DNA of 64,000 nt, taken from contig NZ_UXAW01000067.1 in the NCBI RefSeq assembly GCF_900609055.1, forward strand, positions 1-64,000, written 5' to 3'. Positions 30,461-40,558 of this stretch are shown one piece after another (within the stretch, counting starts at the first letter, position 1; each line of letters opens with the position of its first letter). A program made the translations under genes and the position numbers. A model generated the notes under the pieces. That model had not been told where the DNA came from, did not search any database, and saw only the letters and a list, made by a program, of their open reading frames with translations. Source of the DNA: Pseudogemmobacter humi. Lineage in GTDB: Bacteria; Pseudomonadota; Alphaproteobacteria; Rhodobacterales; Rhodobacteraceae.

Positions 30461-30522
30461 GGGGGCGGGCTGCGGCATCCTGCCCGCTTTCCCTTTTGCG
30501 ACATTTCCCGCAGGAAAACCCC

Positions 30523-30915
30523 ATGAGCCTTCCGCCCCGCTTTCCCATTTCAGACATTCAGATCGAAGGCGTGGTCACCGAGTTCTACGCGCTGATCCGC
30601 GCGCATCCGGTGCTGGGGCCGGTGTTCGGCGCCCATGTCGCCGACTGGCCCGCGCATGAGGCGAAGATCGCAGCCTTCTGGCGCAACGCGATCCTGTTCG
30701 AGCGCAGCTATGACGGCAATCCGATGGCGGTCCACAAGGCGGCGGGCAATGTGCGGCCGGGGATGTTCATCCCCTGGCTGAAACTGTTCGACGAGGTGCT
30801 GGCGCGCCGCCTCTCCCCCGAAACCGCGAGCGCCTGGTCGGCGCTGGCGCACCGGATCGGGCGGGGGCTGAGCCTCGGCCTCCAGGACTACGGCGGGATC
30901 CCGAAGCTGAGCTGA
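30523..30915 (+). CDS. Group III truncated haemoglobin
   Basis: Encodes 130 residues; AGGAAAA lies before this ATG, and an upstream in-frame start lacks one. The protein has the trHbIII pattern VTEFYALIRAHPVLGPVF, AFWRNAILFERSYDGNPMAV and the proximal His in HKAAG. The family binds O2 or NO at haem and is linked to microaerobic or nitrosative conditions. It is likely co-transcribed with the DUF2237 gene. Confidence 0.88.
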   Translation: MSLPPRFPISDIQIEGVVTEFYALIRAHPVLGPVFGAHVADWPAHEAKIAAFWRNAILFERSYDGNPMAVHKAAGNVRPGMFIPWLKLFDEVLARRLSPETASAWSALAHRIGRGLSLGLQDYGGIPKLS

Positions 30916-30954
30916 GTCTGTCTGTGCTATCCTGAGGGGGAACGGGGAAGGCCC

Positions 30955-31245
30955 GGCTCGCACAAGCCCGCCGCGTTCCGCCGATAACAGTTCGCGACGC
31001 CCAGGCATTTCGTATTCGCCCTGAAAGCGCCGCGGGTCGTCACCAACCGGCGGGGGCGGGCCGAGGCCAGCCGCGCGAAATTCTTCGGGAGCGGCTGGAT
31101 GCTGTCTGGCGGCAAGCCCGCGCCGGTGAACGGCGAAGCCTTCCGAACCCCAAGGATTTCGCGGTCCTCCTCAAGCCTCCTGCCGAAATTGGGCAGCAGC
31201 GAAGCGCATCCCGAGGGTCACGCCCCCGCAGCTACCCGACCGCCG
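30955..31245 (+). pseudogene. DUF72 family remnant, frameshifted
   Basis: Conceptual translation reads HKPAAFRR, an in-frame TAA (30985-30987), then QFATPRHFVFALKAPRVVTN and RR, which is the conserved core of DUF72 TIM-barrel proteins. Further on, a shifted frame reads KDFAVLLKPPAEIG, matching the next conserved DUF72 block. The N-terminal and C-terminal thirds are missing. The combination of stop, frameshift and truncation indicates a decayed gene. Confidence 0.7.
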
Positions 31246-31251
31246 GGCGGT

Positions 31252-32484
<1,233 letters not shown>

Positions 32485-32607
32485 GGTTTTTTCCCTCGCG
32501 CTTACGGGGTCCGGTGTAGCGCCCCCGGCAGGCGGAGAAAAGGGGGCCCGAAGATGCAGGCTCGGACCGATGGCGCCTGCATCTTCACCCCCCTCGCCGC
32601 GTTGCGG

Positions 32608-32640
32608 CTCACCCCCGGGATATTTATAGACAGAAAATGA
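32608..32640 (+). repeat. Dispersed GTATTT element, copy 7 (degenerate)
   Basis: CTCACCCCCGGGATATTTAT followed by AGACAGAAAATGA, just before cmk. It matches the core only loosely (GATATTT instead of GTATTT). Confidence 0.35.
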
Positions 32641-32659
32641 GGCCGGAAGGATGTGCGGG

Positions 32660-33274
32660 ATGATCTTTACAGTGGCGATCGACGGGCCGGCGGCGGCGGG
32701 CAAGGGCACGATCGGCAGGGCGCTGGCGGAGCGCTTCGGCTTCGCGCATCTGGACACCGGGCTCTTGTATCGCGCGGTGGGGGTGAAGGGCGGCGATCCG
32801 GTGGCGGCGGCGGAAGCCCTGAGCGAGGCGGACCTCATGCGCGCGGATCTGCGCAGCCTGGAGGCGGGCGAGGCCGCGAGCCGGGTGGCGGTGATCCCCG
32901 GGGTACGGGCGGCTTTGCTGGCGTTTCAGCGCAGCTTCGCGCGGCGCGAGGGGGGGGCGGTGCTCGACGGGCGCGACATCGGCACGGTGATCTGCCCCGC
33001 GGCCGAGGTGAAGCTGTTCGTCACCGCCAGCCCGGAGGTGCGCGCGCAGAGGCGCTGGCTGGAACTGGGCGGCGAGGCGGCGGCGCAGAGCTATGAGGCG
33101 GTGCTGGAAGGCGTGAAGGCGCGCGATGCGCGTGACATGGGCCGGGCCGATGCGCCGCTGAAGCCCGCGGCGGATGCGGTGCTGATCGACACCAGCGCGA
33201 TGAGCGCAGAGGCGGCGCTGGACGCCGCCGGGACGCAGGTGCGCGCGGCGCTGGCGCGGGCCGGTCATGGCTGA
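32660..33274 (+). CDS. cmk: Cytidylate kinase
   Basis: Encodes 204 residues. It phosphorylates CMP/dCMP. The P-loop is [14 protein letters not shown], followed by [13 protein letters not shown] and [23 protein letters not shown] 32660 was preferred to 32651 because GGAAGG is at a better distance. cmk upstream of rpsA is the usual proteobacterial order. Confidence 0.93.
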   Translation: MIFTVAIDGPAAAGKGTIGRALAERFGFAHLDTGLLYRAVGVKGGDPVAAAEALSEADLMRADLRSLEAGEAASRVAVIPGVRAALLAFQRSFARREGGAVLDGRDIGTVICPAAEVKLFVTASPEVRAQRRWLELGGEAAAQSYEAVLEGVKARDARDMGRADAPLKPAADAVLIDTSAMSAEAALDAAGTQVRAALARAGHG

Positions 33275-33624
33275 GATGCGGATGGGCGAGATCGAAATCC
33301 GCCGCCCAGGCCGCCATGATTTCTTCCGCGCCTGGCGGATCTTCGTCAACGGCTGCGAGATGGCGAAGCTGAAGCGCCATGGCTGGGTGCTGATCGCCCC
33401 CCCCCGCCGGACCGGCCCGGATCGAGGCGCGGATCGACTGGTGCTCGACGCCGCCTCTCGACATCGCTGTCCCCGAGGGCGGGCGTGTCGCGGTCGGGGT
33501 GTTCAACAGCTTCGGCTTTCGCGGCGCGATGCAGGGGGCCGAGACCAGGGATCCCGGCAATTATCTGACGCTGCGCATGGCGGGCAGCGAGCCGGATTCC
33601 GGCGGAGCCGCGCCGGGGCCGTAG
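33267..33624 (+). pseudogene. Small gene split by a poly-C frameshift
   Basis: The frame [20 protein letters not shown], continuing to WVLIAPP, breaks at a run of nine C (33397-33405). With eight C the frame continues as ARIEARIDWCSTPP, VPEGGRVAVGVFNSFGFRGA and on to a stop at 33622-33624, giving about 118 residues. Codon use is good on both sides, so the gene was intact recently, or the run is a sequencing error or a phase-variable tract. It overlaps the end of cmk. No family recognised. Confidence 0.65.
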
Positions 33625-33795
33625 CGCCGGCCCGGTTTCCCTTGCCGGCAAGGCGGTTTGGCTTTATAGCCCGCCCATCCCGTGCATGAGTCGTGTCATT
33701 CCGGTTTTACCGGGTGCAGCGCCGTTGCAAGGGGCCACCAAAGACCGGCGGAGCCAACCGCATGGCCTGTAAACACCGAAAAAGGATCAAACTGC

Positions 33796-35475
33796 ATGTG
33801 CGCCAAAAACGCTATGGAAGAATTTGAAGCCCTTCTGAAAGAGAGCTTCGAGATCGACACCCCCGAAGAGGGTTCGGTCGTCAAGGGCAAGGTCATCGCC
33901 ATCGAGGCGGGCCAGGCCATCATCGACGTCGGCTACAAGATGGAAGGCCGCGTCGATCTGAAGGAATTCGCGAACCCCGGCGAAGCGCCCTCGATCAATG
34001 TCGGCGACACCGTCGAGGTCTATCTCGACCGCGTGGAAAATGCCCGCGGCGAGGCCGTCATCTCGCGCGAGAAAGCCCGCCGCGAGGAAGCTTGGGACCG
34101 TCTGGAAAAAGCCTATGCCGATGAGCTGCGCGTCGAAGGCGCGATCTTCGGCCGCGTCAAGGGCGGCTTCACCGTCGATCTCGGCGGCGCCGTGGCCTTC
34201 CTGCCGGGCAGCCAGGTCGATGTGCGTCCCGTGCGCGACGCCGGCCCGCTGATGGGCATGAAACAGCCGTTCCAGATCCTGAAGATGGATCGCCGCCGCG
34301 GCAATATCGTCGTGTCGCGCCGCGCCATTCTGGAAGAGAGCCGCGCCGAGCAGCGCGCCGAAGTCATCGGCAACCTGCATGAAGGTCAGGTCGTGGACGG
34401 CGTGGTCAAGAACATCACCGAATACGGCGCCTTCGTCGATCTGGGCGGTGTGGACGGCCTTCTGCACGTCACCGACATGGCATGGCGCCGTGTCAACCAC
34501 CCGTCCGAGATCCTGTCGATCGGCGAGACCATCAAGGTCCAGGTCATCAAGATCAACAAAGAAACCCACCGTATCAGCCTGGGCATGAAGCAGCTCCAGA
34601 ACGATCCGTGGGATGCGGTCGAGAAAGCCTATCCGATCTCGTCGGTGCACAAGGGCCGCGTCACCAACATCACCGATTACGGCGCCTTCGTGGAGCTGGA
34701 AGCCGGTGTCGAGGGTCTGGTTCACGTCTCGGAAATGTCCTGGACCAAGAAGAACGTGCACCCCGGCAAGATCGTCTCCACCTCGCAAGAGGTCGAGGTC
34801 ATGGTGCTGGAGATCGACTCGGCCAAGCGCCGCGTCAGCCTTGGCCTCAAGCAGACCATGCGCAATCCGTGGGAAGTCTTTGCCGAGACCCATCCGGTCG
34901 GCTCGACCATCGAAGGCGAAGTCAAGAACATCACCGAATTCGGTCTGTTCGTCGGCCTCGACAACGATATCGACGGCATGGTCCACCTTTCCGACCTGTC
35001 CTGGGACAAGCGCGGCGAGGAAGCCATCCAGGAATACCGCAAGGGCGATATCGTCAAGGCCTCGGTCTCGGAAGTCGACATCGACAAAGAGCGGATCTCG
35101 CTCTCGATCAAGGCTCTGGGCGAAGACACCTTCTCGGAAGCGATCGACGGCGTGAAACGCGGCTCGATCATCACCGTGAATGTGACCGCGATCGAAGACG
35201 GCGGCATCGAGGTCGAATACAACGGCATGAAGTCCTTCATCCGTCGCTCGGACCTCGCCCGCGACCGTGCCGATCAGCGCCCCGAGCGCTTCCAGACCGG
35301 CGACAAGGTGGATGTGCGCGTGACCAACGTCGACAGCAAGACCCGCAAGCTGGGTCTGTCGATCAAGGCCCGCGAGATCGCCGAAGAGCAGGAAGCCGTG
35401 CAGCAATACGGCTCGTCTGATTCGGGTGCGAGCCTCGGCGACATCCTCGGCGCCGCGCTCAAGGAACGCAACTGA
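33796..35475 (+). CDS. rpsA: 30S ribosomal protein S1
   Basis: Encodes 559 residues starting MCAKNAMEEFEALLKESFE. It contains six S1 RNA-binding repeats, the third to fifth marked by ITEYGAFVDL, ITDYGAFVEL and ITEFGLFVGL. It helps bind mRNA to the 30S subunit. AAGGATC lies upstream of the ATG. A strong terminator follows. Confidence 0.96.
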   Translation: MCAKNAMEEFEALLKESFEIDTPEEGSVVKGKVIAIEAGQAIIDVGYKMEGRVDLKEFANPGEAPSINVGDTVEVYLDRVENARGEAVISREKARREEAWDRLEKAYADELRVEGAIFGRVKGGFTVDLGGAVAFLPGSQVDVRPVRDAGPLMGMKQPFQILKMDRRRGNIVVSRRAILEESRAEQRAEVIGNLHEGQVVDGVVKNITEYGAFVDLGGVDGLLHVTDMAWRRVNHPSEILSIGETIKVQVIKINKETHRISLGMKQLQNDPWDAVEKAYPISSVHKGRVTNITDYGAFVELEAGVEGLVHVSEMSWTKKNVHPGKIVSTSQEVEVMVLEIDSAKRRVSLGLKQTMRNPWEVFAETHPVGSTIEGEVKNITEFGLFVGLDNDIDGMVHLSDLSWDKRGEEAIQEYRKGDIVKASVSEVDIDKERISLSIKALGEDTFSEAIDGVKRGSIITVNVTAIEDGGIEVEYNGMKSFIRRSDLARDRADQRPERFQTGDKVDVRVTNVDSKTRKLGLSIKAREIAEEQEAVQQYGSSDSGASLGDILGAALKERN

Positions 35476-35500
35476 TCCGCGCCACAGGCGAAACAATCCG

Positions 35501-35531
35501 AAAGGCCCCGCCCCCGGCGGGGCCTTTTCTT
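35501..35531 (+). terminator. Rho-independent terminator after rpsA
   Basis: AAAGGCCCCGC/GCGGGGCCTTT forms an 11-bp stem with a short C-rich loop, then TTCTTT. Confidence 0.85.
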
Positions 35532-35632
35532 TGCACCAATGCCGCCAGGTGCTTGTTTTCATTTGCCTCGTGCAGATTTTCTGTTTTTATTAGCGGCACC
35601 GGACAGCCGGTAAGGCGCCTAAGGGGGGAAAG

Positions 35633-35914
35633 ATGATCCGCTCGGAACTGATCCAGAAGATCGCGGACGACAACCCGCATCTGACCCAACGCCATGTCGA
35701 GCGGATCGTGAACACCGTTTTCGAGGAAATCATCGAGGCCCTTGCCCGTGGTGACCGGGTGGAGCTGCGCGGTTTCGGCGCCTTCTCGGTCAAGGAGCGC
35801 GACGCGCGTGTCGGGCGCAACCCCCGCACCGGCGAGGCGGTCCAGGTCGAGGACAAGCGCGTCCCCTTCTTCAAGACCGGCAAGCTGTTGCGCGACCGGC
35901 TGAATTCCGACTGA
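35633..35914 (+). CDS. ihfB: Integration host factor subunit beta
   Basis: Encodes 93 residues, a typical IHF-beta: [37 protein letters not shown] (DNA-bending arm) and [23 protein letters not shown] lies before the ATG. rpsA-ihfB order is conserved in proteobacteria. Confidence 0.95.
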   Translation: MIRSELIQKIADDNPHLTQRHVERIVNTVFEEIIEALARGDRVELRGFGAFSVKERDARVGRNPRTGEAVQVEDKRVPFFKTGKLLRDRLNSD

Positions 35915-36463
35915 GGGTTTTGCGGGCAGCCCGCTCGCGGGCTGCTTCCCCGGCAAACCCGCGCCAGGGCGCCCCGGCGTCGGGCCACAGTCGGGCCACA
36001 GCAGAATCTCCGGCCCGCTGCGCCATTCTCGTCGTTTCCGTCTGGCTGCGGCCTGGGCCTTTCGCGCTCTTCCCGCCAGCCTCCTGCGCCCGGGGGCGTC
36101 GCTTCCCTGGTTTTCCGCCCGGGATGCTGTGCGATTCGCCTCATTTACGCCCGCCCGCAGCGCGCGCGGCCCGCCATCCGGTTGCATCTCCCGCCCTGCC
36201 CCACCGTCCAGGCTGTTTTCCGCGCCCCCGCCTGCGCGTCATTTCCGCGCGGCTGTTCGCTCCGTCTCCACCGTCGCGAGGACCGCTGCGCCTCGCCAGC
36301 GCGGGCTTCGGCACACTGGCCCCGGCCCGCCGCCGTTTCCCGCCCCGGCCCGCTTTCAATTTTCTCCGATCCCCGCAGCGGCGGGTTGAACCCTGCCGCG
36401 TTGCGGCCGATATTCGGCGAAAGCGGCCCGCCGGGCCGGTGACTGGGTTACGGGGTGGCCGAT
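35915..36463. other. 549-base stretch without a recognisable gene
   Basis: A 9-bp hairpin GCAGCCCGC/GCGGGCTGC (35926-35945) follows ihfB and may end its transcript. The rest is strongly pyrimidine-rich on the plus strand, with a direct repeat GTCGGGCCACA near 35985. Open frames exist but have no plausible product, ribosome binding site or conserved motif. Confidence 0.5.
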
Positions 36464-36826
36464 ATGCTGCGATACTTGCGCCTTCTTTTCATCGGTCTGC
36501 TGGGCCTTCTCCTGCTCACGCTGGCGCTGGCCAATCGCGGCCCGGTCACGCTGCGGCTTCTGCCCGAGGATATGGGCGGAATGCTTGGCCTGGGCGCCGG
36601 CTGGACCATGCCGCTGTTTGTCATCATCCTCGGCTCGGTCGGGCTCGGGATCCTTGTCGGCTTTGTCTGGGAATGGCTGCGCGAGCTGCGGCTGCGCCAG
36701 GCCGCGAAGCAGCAGACCCGCACCGTCGCCCGGCTGGAGCGTGAGCTTGCGGTGCTGAAAGACAGCCATTTGGTGCCGCCGCAGGATCAGGTTCTGGCGA
36801 TCCTGGCCGAGGACGAACGGCGATGA
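36464..36826 (+). CDS. LapA/DUF1049-type membrane protein
   Basis: Encodes 120 residues with two spans ([20 protein letters not shown] and [20 protein letters not shown]) and a cytoplasmic coiled coil ([12 protein letters not shown]). This is the LapA/DUF1049 layout; the E. coli relative helps regulate LPS synthesis. GTG at 36455 is an alternative start. It sits between ihfB and trpF and overlaps trpF by 4 bases (ATGA). Confidence 0.8.
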   Translation: MLRYLRLLFIGLLGLLLLTLALANRGPVTLRLLPEDMGGMLGLGAGWTMPLFVIILGSVGLGILVGFVWEWLRELRLRQAAKQQTRTVARLERELAVLKDSHLVPPQDQVLAILAEDERR

Positions 36827-37512
36827 GCGCCGCCATCCGCGTCAAGATCTGCGGGCTGCGCAGCGCGGCGGATGTGCGCGCGGTGGCCGCATCGGGCGCG
36901 GGTTATGCGGGGTTCGTGTTCTTCCCGAAATCGCCGCGGAACGTCAGCATCAACGAGGCCCGCGCGGCCGCCCTTACGGCGCCTGCGGGCCTGTGCAAGG
37001 TGGCGCTAGTGGTCGATGCCGACGACGCCACGCTGGATTCGATCTTCGCCGATGTACCGCTGGACATGTGGCAGTTGCACGGGGCCGAGACGCCCGCGCG
37101 CGTGGCCGAGGTGCGCGCGCGCTACGGCCTGCCGGTGATGAAGGCCGTGGGCGTGGCCGATGAGAGCGATCTGGCGGGGCTGATGGATCATGCGCTCGCC
37201 GCCGATCAGTTGCTGATCGACGCGAAGCCGCCGAAAGGCGCGGCGCTGCCGGGCGGCAACGGCCTCTCGTTCGACTGGCGGCTGGTGGCGCAAAGACGCT
37301 GGCTCAGGCCCTGGATGCTGGCCGGGGGGCTGAGCGCAGAAAACGTGGCCGAGGCGATCCGGCTGACCAATGCGCGCCAGGTCGATGTCTCCTCGGGCGT
37401 GGAAAGCGCGCCGGGGATCAAGGATCACGCGAAGATCGCCGCTTTCGTCGCCGCCGCGACGAAGCCGGACGACGTGCCGAGACTGCGCCGGGCGTTTGAT
37501 CCCGGGGTTTAA
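36823..37512 (+). CDS. trpF: Phosphoribosylanthranilate isomerase
   Basis: Encodes 229 residues. It catalyses the third step of tryptophan synthesis. The catalytic Cys is in [12 protein letters not shown], the Asp in DAKPPKG, and '[16 protein letters not shown]' and '[14 protein letters not shown]' complete the barrel phosphate site. trpB, often adjacent to trpF, is instead upstream of cmk on the other strand. Confidence 0.94.
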   Translation: MSAAIRVKICGLRSAADVRAVAASGAGYAGFVFFPKSPRNVSINEARAAALTAPAGLCKVALVVDADDATLDSIFADVPLDMWQLHGAETPARVAEVRARYGLPVMKAVGVADESDLAGLMDHALAADQLLIDAKPPKGAALPGGNGLSFDWRLVAQRRWLRPWMLAGGLSAENVAEAIRLTNARQVDVSSGVESAPGIKDHAKIAAFVAAATKPDDVPRLRRAFDPGV

Positions 37513-37663
37513 TGGTGCCTCCTTTCGCCGGAGCGGCAGAAAAATACCGTCTCCCACCGGCGCGTGGGCGCTGCCGACGACGATGTTCAGGACATTCCCC
37601 GACGATCCCCCCAGCGGTTATCGTGACAATGCAGGCCAACCAGGCCCGGGTTCTTCGCCCCGC

Positions 37664-39142
37664 TCAGAGCCGGTAGAGCCCGGCGAATTTCTCTTCCAGA
37701 TAGTCCAGCAGCGGCCCGGCCGAGGGCGCCTCGCCGCAGGCGCGGGTGATCAGTTCCCGCGGCTGGTAAAGCCCGCCGTGACGGCGCAGGTTCTCGTGCA
37801 GCCAGTCGTTCGCGCGGCTGAGATCGCCCGCCGCGAGGTCGCGGTCCAGATCGGGCAGAGCGGCGCGCAGCGCCTTGTGCAGACAGCCGGCGTAGAGGTT
37901 GCCCAGAGTATAGGTCGGGAAATAGCCGAACAGCCCGACCGACCAGTGCACATCCTGCAACATGCCATGCGAGGGCCGGTCCACCGCCACGCCGAAGTCG
38001 GCAAGGAACCGGTCGTTCCAGGCCGCCTCCAGATCGCCCACCGCCAGATCGCCGCCCATCAGCGCGCGCTCCAGATCGAAGCGCATCATGATATGCAGGT
38101 TGTAATGCACCTCGTCGGCCTCGGTGCGGATGAAGCCGGGGCCGACACGGTTGACCATGGCGTAAAACACGCCAGGGTCGGTCACGCCGAACTCGCCGAA
38201 CCGCTCGCGCATCTGTTCCAAGAGCCAGCCGGTGAAGGCGCGTGAGCGCCCGAGCTGGTTCTCGCAGATCCGGCTCTGGCTTTCATGCACGCCCATCGAG
38301 ACGCCGCCGCCGATCGGGGTCAGCAGGTAATCGGGGTCGATGTTCTGCTCATAGGCCGCATGGCCGGTTTCGTGGATGGTGGAGTAAAGGCAGTTGAACG
38401 GATCGGCCTCGGCGACGCGGGTGGTGATGCGCACGTCGTTGCCGCCGCCCGAGCAGAACGGATGCACCGCCATGTCGATCCGCCCGCGCGAGAAATCGTA
38501 GCCGAAAACCTGGGCGAGGTCGCGGCTCAGCCGCAGTTGCGCATCGGCGCCGAAACTGCCGTCGAGCGCCGGCGGATGATACGCCGCGCCGAGGATCCTC
38601 TCGCGCAAAGCGACCAGCCGGGGCCGCAGCGCCGCGAACATGGTCTCGATTTCCGCGCCGGTCATCCCGGGCTCGTAATCGTCGATCATCGCGTCGTAGA
38701 TGTCGCCGCCGCCCGCGAGCGCCGCGCCCTCCTCGCGCTTGAGCCGCACCACATCGCCGAGGACCGGCAGGAAGCCCGCCAGATCCTCGCGCGCCCTGGC
38801 CCCGGCCCAGATCCCTTGCGCGAGCGATGTCACGCGGGCGATCTCCTGCGACAGCCGCGCGGGCACCTTCAGCGCCCGCTCATGCGCGCGGCGGATTTTC
38901 GCAAGCTGCGCCGCGGCCACCTCATCGGCGGGCTCTGCCCCGGCCAGCCATTCGGCGATGCGCGGTTCGGTGCGGCGCGCATGCAGCACGCCCTCCATCG
39001 CCGCCAGCTCCTCGCCGCGCTGCGCGGCCGAGCCGCGCGGCATCACCGTCTCCTGGTCCCAGCCGAGCCGGCCCGCCACCTGTTCCAGCGCCGCGGTCTC
39101 GCGGGCGTGGAACAGCAATGATTCATAGGCGTTCTTCGCCAT
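37664..39142 (-). CDS. M32 family (Taq-type) metallocarboxypeptidase
   Basis: Encodes 492 residues. The zinc motif HETGH (H257, E258, H261) and the DNDVRIT-type upstream block (SGGGNDVRITTR) with 'HESQSRICENQLGRS' are characteristic of the M32 family. It trims C-terminal residues from peptides in the cytoplasm. GAAAGGAA precedes the ATG, which overlaps the ctaA stop by one base (TGATG), so it is co-transcribed with ctaA. Confidence 0.93.
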   Translation of the reverse strand: MAKNAYESLLFHARETAALEQVAGRLGWDQETVMPRGSAAQRGEELAAMEGVLHARRTEPRIAEWLAGAEPADEVAAAQLAKIRRAHERALKVPARLSQEIARVTSLAQGIWAGARAREDLAGFLPVLGDVVRLKREEGAALAGGGDIYDAMIDDYEPGMTGAEIETMFAALRPRLVALRERILGAAYHPPALDGSFGADAQLRLSRDLAQVFGYDFSRGRIDMAVHPFCSGGGNDVRITTRVAEADPFNCLYSTIHETGHAAYEQNIDPDYLLTPIGGGVSMGVHESQSRICENQLGRSRAFTGWLLEQMRERFGEFGVTDPGVFYAMVNRVGPGFIRTEADEVHYNLHIMMRFDLERALMGGDLAVGDLEAAWNDRFLADFGVAVDRPSHGMLQDVHWSVGLFGYFPTYTLGNLYAGCLHKALRAALPDLDRDLAAGDLSRANDWLHENLRRHGGLYQPRELITRACGEAPSAGPLLDYLEEKFAGLYRL

Positions 39143-40308
39143 CAGGCGGTTCCTTTCCTGATCGAACCCGCAACCGGATATTGCGAGAGGTAACGCGCGC
39201 GCAGGATCATGACCCACAGGATCACCGCGCCGATCTGGTGGGTGATCGCCACATGCAGATGCGCCGCCGTCAGCACCGCAGCGATGCCGAGCGCCACCTG
39301 CCCCACCAGCACCGCCATCACCATGTTAAAGGCGAAACGGGTCCGGCCATGGGCCGAGCGGCGGCCTTTCAGCCAGACCACCACCCCGAAGGCGAACAAG
39401 AGATATCCCGCCATCCGGTGCATGAACTGCACAAGGCCCGGGTTCTCGAAGAACGCATGCCAGACCGGCAGGACATTGCCCTGCATGTCGGTGGCGTAGA
39501 AGGCGTCGGGCGGGAAGAAGCCCTCGCCCATCAGCGGCCAGGTCGGGAAGGCGCGGCCCGCGTCGATCCCGGCAACCAGGGCTCCGAGCAGGATCTGGAG
39601 GAAGGCGAAATGCATCAGCCCGGTGGAGAGCGAGAACAGCTTCGCCTCGCGCCCGCGCCGCGCGGTCATCAGTTCCGCCTCGGTCCGGCCCAGAAGCAGC
39701 ACATACCAGCCGAGAAAGCCAAGGATGACGAAGGCCAGCCCCAGATGCGTGGCCAGCCGGTAAGAGGCCACGGCGACCATCTGCCCGGTCAGCCCCGAAG
39801 CCACCATCCACCAGCCGATCACGCCCTGAAGGCCGCCAAGCGCGCCCACCAGCAAAAGCCGCCCGGTCCAGCCCGAGGGGATGGATTTCCTGGCCCAGAA
39901 CCACAGGAAACCCGCGGCCCAGATCAGCCCGACCAGGCGGCCCAGCTGACGGTGGCCCCATTCCCACCAATAGATGAACTTGAACTCCTCCAGCGTCATC
40001 CCGGCATTGGCGAGCTGGTATTGCGGGGTCAGCCGGTATTTCTCGAATTCGGCCGCCCAATGCGCGGCATCCATCGGCGGGATCGCCCCGGTCACCGGGC
40101 GCCATTCGGTGATCGAAAGCCCCGAGCCGGTCAGCCGCGTCAGCCCGCCGACGACGATCATCGCGACCACCAGCAGGAACAGCAGGATCAGCCAGAGCCG
40201 GATCGCCGACCGCGCGCCCCTGGCCCCGGTGTCGATCATCCCGCCAACCGTCTGCGGCTTTTGCGGCTCTGCCGCGACTTCTTCAAAAATGCTGCGTTTT
40301 CCGGCCAT
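39142..40308 (-). CDS. ctaA: Haem A synthase (COX15/CtaA)
   Basis: Encodes 388 residues with eight membrane spans. It oxidises haem O to haem A for the aa3 oxidase encoded at 56-61 kb. GGLTRLTGSGLSITEWRPVTG, WEWGHRQLGRLVG, ATHLGLAF, FMHRMAGYLLF and HLHVAITHQIGAVIL hold the conserved histidines. ATG 40308 has GGAAGG about 6 bases upstream. A 42-bp tandem repeat lies immediately upstream. Confidence 0.95.
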   Translation of the reverse strand: MAGKRSIFEEVAAEPQKPQTVGGMIDTGARGARSAIRLWLILLFLLVVAMIVVGGLTRLTGSGLSITEWRPVTGAIPPMDAAHWAAEFEKYRLTPQYQLANAGMTLEEFKFIYWWEWGHRQLGRLVGLIWAAGFLWFWARKSIPSGWTGRLLLVGALGGLQGVIGWWMVASGLTGQMVAVASYRLATHLGLAFVILGFLGWYVLLLGRTEAELMTARRGREAKLFSLSTGLMHFAFLQILLGALVAGIDAGRAFPTWPLMGEGFFPPDAFYATDMQGNVLPVWHAFFENPGLVQFMHRMAGYLLFAFGVVVWLKGRRSAHGRTRFAFNMVMAVLVGQVALGIAAVLTAAHLHVAITHQIGAVILWVMILRARYLSQYPVAGSIRKGTA

Positions 40309-40330
40309 CTCGCGCCTTCCTTCGTGACGG

Positions 40331-40552
40331 CGCGACACTAGGCCCCCCCGCGTCCGGCTTCAAGGCCGGCGGCGCGACACCAGGCCGCCCGCGTCCGGCT
40401 TCAAGGCCGGCGGCGCGACACCAGGCCCCCCCGCGTCCGGCTTCAAGGCCGGCGGCGCGACACCAGGCCCGCCCCGCGTCCGGCTTCAAGGCCGGCGGCG
40501 CGACACCAGGGCCCCCCCGCGTCCGGCTTCAAGGCCGGCGGCGCACCAGGCC
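40331..40552. repeat. Tandem repeat, five 41-43 bp units, upstream of ctaA
   Basis: The unit core GCGTCCGGCTTCAAGGCCGG starts at 40350, 40391, 40433, 40476 and 40519. Between cores is a variable GGCGCGACACCAGG plus C-rich stretch of slightly different length. Each core contains the inverted repeat CCGGC/GCCGG, so the array would give five hairpins in RNA. It fills the gap between the LacI-type gene end (40559) and the ctaA start (40308). The repetitive peptide encoded on the minus strand is not a believable protein. Confidence 0.9.
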
Positions 40553-40558
40553 CGCCCG

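Noticed and set aside
35920-36744. 274-codon rightward frame between ihfB and trpF
   Set aside because: Pro/Arg/Ala-rich product typical of GC-driven open frames; it overlaps the LapA-like gene in another frame and has no start signal.
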